IMG/VR virus record: IMGVR_UViG_3300042326_001602
Coordinates: 1-51,728 of that record
Direction: 5' to 3' (one strand)
Source of the DNA: a virus
Length of the DNA stretch: 51,728 bases
Shown here: in pieces, positions 49,673-51,728 of the stretch
Layout of the letters: every line of letters begins with the position of its first letter
Position numbering within the stretch: the first letter of the stretch is position 1
Notes under the pieces: model-generated
Seen by the model: the letters and a program-made list of their open reading frames with translations, nothing else
Told to the model about the DNA's origin: nothing
The model's database searches: none
Program-made: the position numbers and the translations under genes

Positions 49673-50186
49673 CCCCACCAGCCAGGAAGCAGGGAAGTCC
49701 GTCCTCGGACCCGTTATCTGGCAAGAGGTCCTGCGCAAGGTGATCGCGCCCAAGGTCACGGTCATCGTCACGCAGTACGGCAACGACATCGAGAACCGGC
49801 AGCAGCTGCACCGCAAGTTCTGCGAGGAGTACGGCATCCGTCCGTCCTACTCCACCTTCAGCAGCTGGTGCGAGGATCTGGGCATCAGCTTCCGCAAGAA
49901 GATCGAGGTCCACATCCCGGGCTGGAAGGAAATGCCGCGTCCGACTCCCGACTTTATAGGACCGATGCCGGCATACCCGGCAACAGAGACGAAGAAGGAA
50001 CAGTCGGTAGCGAAGCAGATCGTTCCGGAAATTCTTCAGGAAGAGGAAGATGCACCGATTGTCTGGGACACGAAGGTACCGCCTCAGAAGCCATCGCAGA
50101 AGTTCAATGAAGATGGGATGCCGACCATTCTTCCCGGAGGGATGAGGATGCCCTCGTTCATTGATTCCGGAAACTACGGCAACTAA
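49656..50186 (+). CDS. HTH-like DNA-binding protein, 176 aa (putative)
   Basis: Residues 45-82 (DIENRQQLHRKFCEEYGIRP, then SYSTFSSWCEDLGISFRKK) look like a helix-turn-helix with a basic wing, such as in recombinase or transposase DNA-binding parts. The C-terminal 90 residues are Pro/Gln/Glu-rich and disordered. It begins 17 bp inside the nuclease gene and lies between nuclease and Sak4-like ATPase, so it may guide or regulate recombination. CCCCACCAGCC covers codons 6-9 just after the nuclease stop. Confidence 0.55.
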   Translation: MEETPNPTSQEAGKSVLGPVIWQEVLRKVIAPKVTVIVTQYGNDIENRQQLHRKFCEEYGIRPSYSTFSSWCEDLGISFRKKIEVHIPGWKEMPRPTPDFIGPMPAYPATETKKEQSVAKQIVPEILQEEEDAPIVWDTKVPPQKPSQKFNEDGMPTILPGGMRMPSFIDSGNYGN

Positions 50187-50207
50187 CCCCCACCAACAGG
50201 AGTCATC

Positions 50208-51107
50208 ATGACACACTCCGTCACCCACGGTTCGACTGTCGCATCCAAATACGCAGGGCTCGGCAATGCCGTCACCACTGGTCGCACTACTCCTTCCCGC
50301 ATGCTTGGTCTGGTGGTCGGTGAGGCTGGCTGCGGCAAGTCTTTCCTCCTCCAATCCCACCCTGGCGCGTACATCCTCAACCTTGACGAGACGCCTGCGG
50401 TCTGCGGCACCAGCGAGGCCGTCATGTTCCCCACCCCCGGTCCTGACGGCCGATCGGTGGACGAGAAGGGAAGCCCCATCGTCCTCGACTGGGCCGCGCT
50501 CGAGGCGAAGCAGAAGGTCCTGATCGACCTTGCCAAGAGCAACCAGCCCCGCCCCGAGACCGTCGTTATCGACACGCTCGGTGCTGCGATTCGCCTGCTG
50601 CGTCCGCACATCGCCAAGATCTACGGGCGCGAACGGTTCACCGACGTCGACGGTCGGCTTGGCTGGGAGCGCCTGTTCGACACACTCATTGAGTTCGGCA
50701 CCACGCTGCGCCGACACGGCTACGGCGTGTACTACATCGCCCACCTGTCCCGAAAGCACGTCCCGCTGAGCGAGAACCAGAACGTGGAGGAGTACAAGAT
50801 CCTTATCAGCGACGGTCTGTACGCCCGCATGTTCCCCATGTTCGACATCGTCATCCCCGTCACCGCGCAGTGGGACGTGCGGGAGATCACGCGTGATCAG
50901 GAAGCCAACGTCGGCGGCAAAGTCGTTACCCGCAAGGTCACGACGCAGGAAAAGGTCCGTCGCCACTACTGCTCTTTCGACAACCCAAAGCTGGAAGGCA
51001 TCGCCAAGGTTCGTACCCTGTCGCCGCTGACCACCATTGAGCTCCCGAGGGACAACGCATGGCAGTCGTTCTGCTCTGCGTACGAGAGCGCGAACGCGTC
51101 CCGCTGA
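50208..51107 (+). CDS. Sak4-like RecA-fold ATPase, 299 aa
   Basis: Walker A is GEAGCGKS (38-45); Walker B is ETVVIDTLG (117-125). The rest follows phage Sak4/AAA_24-type ATPases: a LILN-like strand (HPGAYILNLDETPAV) and HGYGVYYIAHL after a long helix. Sak4 proteins promote single-strand annealing together with a phage SSB, and the SSB-like gene lies 75 bp downstream. It begins with ATG at 50208 behind CAGGAG. A strong hairpin covers its final codons. Confidence 0.75.
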   Translation: MTHSVTHGSTVASKYAGLGNAVTTGRTTPSRMLGLVVGEAGCGKSFLLQSHPGAYILNLDETPAVCGTSEAVMFPTPGPDGRSVDEKGSPIVLDWAALEAKQKVLIDLAKSNQPRPETVVIDTLGAAIRLLRPHIAKIYGRERFTDVDGRLGWERLFDTLIEFGTTLRRHGYGVYYIAHLSRKHVPLSENQNVEEYKILISDGLYARMFPMFDIVIPVTAQWDVREITRDQEANVGGKVVTRKVTTQEKVRRHYCSFDNPKLEGIAKVRTLSPLTTIELPRDNAWQSFCSAYESANASR

Positions 51108-51147
51108 CGCGGGGAACGCGTTCGCTGTCCCTCATCGTTTCGTTTGT
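51090..51147 (+). terminator. Terminator/attenuator between Sak4 and SSB genes
   Basis: GCGAACGCGT (51090-51099) pairs with ACGCGTTCGC (51116-51125), extended by CCCGC/GCGGG around a TGAC loop with a two-base bulge; T-rich ATCGTTTCGTTTGTTTTG follows. It includes the Sak4 stop codon. The SSB-like gene beyond it has its own CGGAGA ribosome-binding site in a pyrimidine-rich leader. Confidence 0.75.
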
Positions 51148-51181
51148 TTTGTTTCTTTCACATCTCTATTCGGAGAATCAG

Positions 51182-51703
51182 ATGCCCATTGAGAACAACG
51201 TCAAGGCCATGTTCAACTCGCTCAACACCGCGTTCGCGCAGGCTCAGCCTGACAACGGCATGGGTGCCGGCGGCTGGTGGCCGGCCGAGGGTCAGCACGA
51301 GGTGTTCGTGTCCAGCCTGAACGTGCGCCCGAGCGAGTACAAGCTGCCGGACGGCCAGAAGGTCGCCGGCACGGAGATCAGCTTCCGGTACCAGCTCATC
51401 AACGACACCGACTCCCCCAACGAGCCGCGCTCGTTCGACGGCAGCGCCTTCCGCCTGCCGCAGGACACCAGCGTCCTCGACGACAAGGGTCGCATGCGCG
51501 TTGACATCGAGATGCGCCGCCTGAAGGGCCACCTCCAGACCATCCTCCGCCGTGACGTCAAGGATATCGGAACCGCTATCGCGGACGCCGATGCCAAGAT
51601 CAACGGTCAGGACGCGGTTGCCGTCGTCGTGAAGTGCCAGTACGACAACGTCAACGGAAAGATCTACCGCAAGGACTTCCTCGTGAAGCCCCTCGCCGGC
51701 TGA
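51182..51703 (+). CDS. SSB-like protein, 173 aa
   Basis: Predicted single-strand-binding protein partner of the Sak4-like ATPase, by position and by an OB-like strand pattern: GGWWPAEGQHEVFVSSLNVR, then GTEISFRYQLINDTDSPNEP, and a C-terminal strand VVVKCQYDNVNGKIYRKDFL. A helix (IEMRRLKGHLQTILRR) lies between. The ATG at 51182 (CGGAGAATCAG upstream) is preferred to one at 51059, which lies in the Sak4 gene. The gene runs to the edge of the terminal repeat; its 3' part is repeated at 3-248. Confidence 0.65.
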   Translation: MPIENNVKAMFNSLNTAFAQAQPDNGMGAGGWWPAEGQHEVFVSSLNVRPSEYKLPDGQKVAGTEISFRYQLINDTDSPNEPRSFDGSAFRLPQDTSVLDDKGRMRVDIEMRRLKGHLQTILRRDVKDIGTAIADADAKINGQDAVAVVVKCQYDNVNGKIYRKDFLVKPLAG

Positions 51704-51728
51704 TCTGTTACACTACCCAGACCCCACC
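51456..51728. repeat. Right copy of the terminal direct repeat
   Basis: Corresponds to bases 1-273 with three substitutions (51580, 51616 and 51708). The window stops inside the CCCCACCAGC motif whose complete left copy lies at 267-276. Confidence 0.93.

Larger units (their letters stand above)
267..49682. repeat. Dispersed GCTGGTGGGG motif (Chi-like), at least 26 copies
   Basis: Plus-orientation copies start at 959, 1662, 6773, 7822, 22309, 37525, 40012, 40836 and 46427. Reverse-complement copies (CCCCACCAGC) start at 267, 1316, 4329, 5797, 10345, 12910, 16810, 20753, 21684, 30645, 37653, 39477, 41103, 43084, 47912, 48466 and 49673. Near matches keeping the octamer GCTGGTGG start at 10612, 11748(-), 25789(-), 43936 and 44277. 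Variants with another second base include 17489, 23167, 30825, 42989, 43318 and 46514. The copies are read as Leu-Val-Gly, Ala-Gly-Gly, Trp-Trp-Gly or Pro-Thr-Ser, so the conservation is in DNA, not protein. GCTGGTGG is the E. coli Chi sequence. Confidence 0.9.

Noticed and set aside
48545-50966. Long minus-strand open frames (430 and 498 aa) opposite nuclease, HTH and Sak4 genes
   Set aside because: They are antisense to genes with clear motifs and show Val/Leu/Gly/Asp shadow composition, with no ribosome-binding site or motif of their own.
1-51728. Integrase, repressor, CRISPR array, insertion sequence or attachment site
   Set aside because: No tyrosine/serine recombinase motif, repeat-spacer array, transposase with terminal repeats or att-like core was seen.

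Overview
The window is essentially one complete, strictly lytic tailed-phage genome, GC-rich, with podovirus-like gene content. Bases 1-273 repeat bases 51456-51728 with only three mismatches, so the ends overlap. The unique genome is about 51,455 bp and is best read as a circle (circular map or circularly permuted/terminally redundant DNA). I see no integrase, repressor, tRNA gene, CRISPR array, insertion sequence or phage RNA polymerase. The host cannot be named from the sequence; a GC-rich bacterium is likely.

The genome has two arms. The minus-strand late arm runs leftwards from 30136 to 1263 in a nearly gapless operon. In transcription order it holds: a disordered 398-aa protein; a 164-aa protein; a 678-aa basic protein with a sigma-region-4-like helix-turn-helix; two small proteins (possibly including the small terminase subunit); large terminase; portal; scaffold; major capsid protein; a bidirectional terminator; a run of tiny Lys/Arg- and Cys-rich proteins; an adaptor-like protein; fibre-like proteins; a 910-aa nozzle-like protein; and several Gln/Gly-rich or large proteins ending with a 1249-aa protein. 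The last group sits where T7-like phages keep their internal-core/ejection proteins.

The plus-strand arm starts 26 bp away at 30163 and runs rightwards through the end and round to 1266. It opens with a D5/SF3-type helicase. A region of small genes follows (31.8-35.6 kb), separated by strong GC-rich hairpin terminators and introduced by a repeated Shine-Dalgarno leader. Next come a DUF932-like protein, a family-4-type uracil-DNA glycosylase, a family-A DNA polymerase with 3'-5' exonuclease, a translationally coupled block of small proteins and an ERCC4-type nuclease. A tail spike/esterase pair follows, then a lysis-like cassette, a calcineurin-like phosphoesterase, an HExxH protein, and a recombination module: PD-(D/E)XK exonuclease, HTH-like protein, Sak4-like RecA-fold ATPase and SSB-like protein.

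The most striking DNA-level signal is the decamer GCTGGTGGGG. I counted at least 26 exact copies on both strands, in several reading frames, and also wedged between stop and start codons. It contains the E. coli Chi octamer GCTGGTGG, and single-base variants fit GNTGGTGGGG. This points to a DNA-level function, such as recombination, replication priming or protein binding, rather than protein constraint. Other unusual items are a hairpin-embedded ribosome-binding-site cassette with apparent covariation, alternative hairpins before the exonuclease gene, a 230-bp gene overlap that may reflect a frameshift, and TTG starts embedded in TTGA stop/start overlaps.
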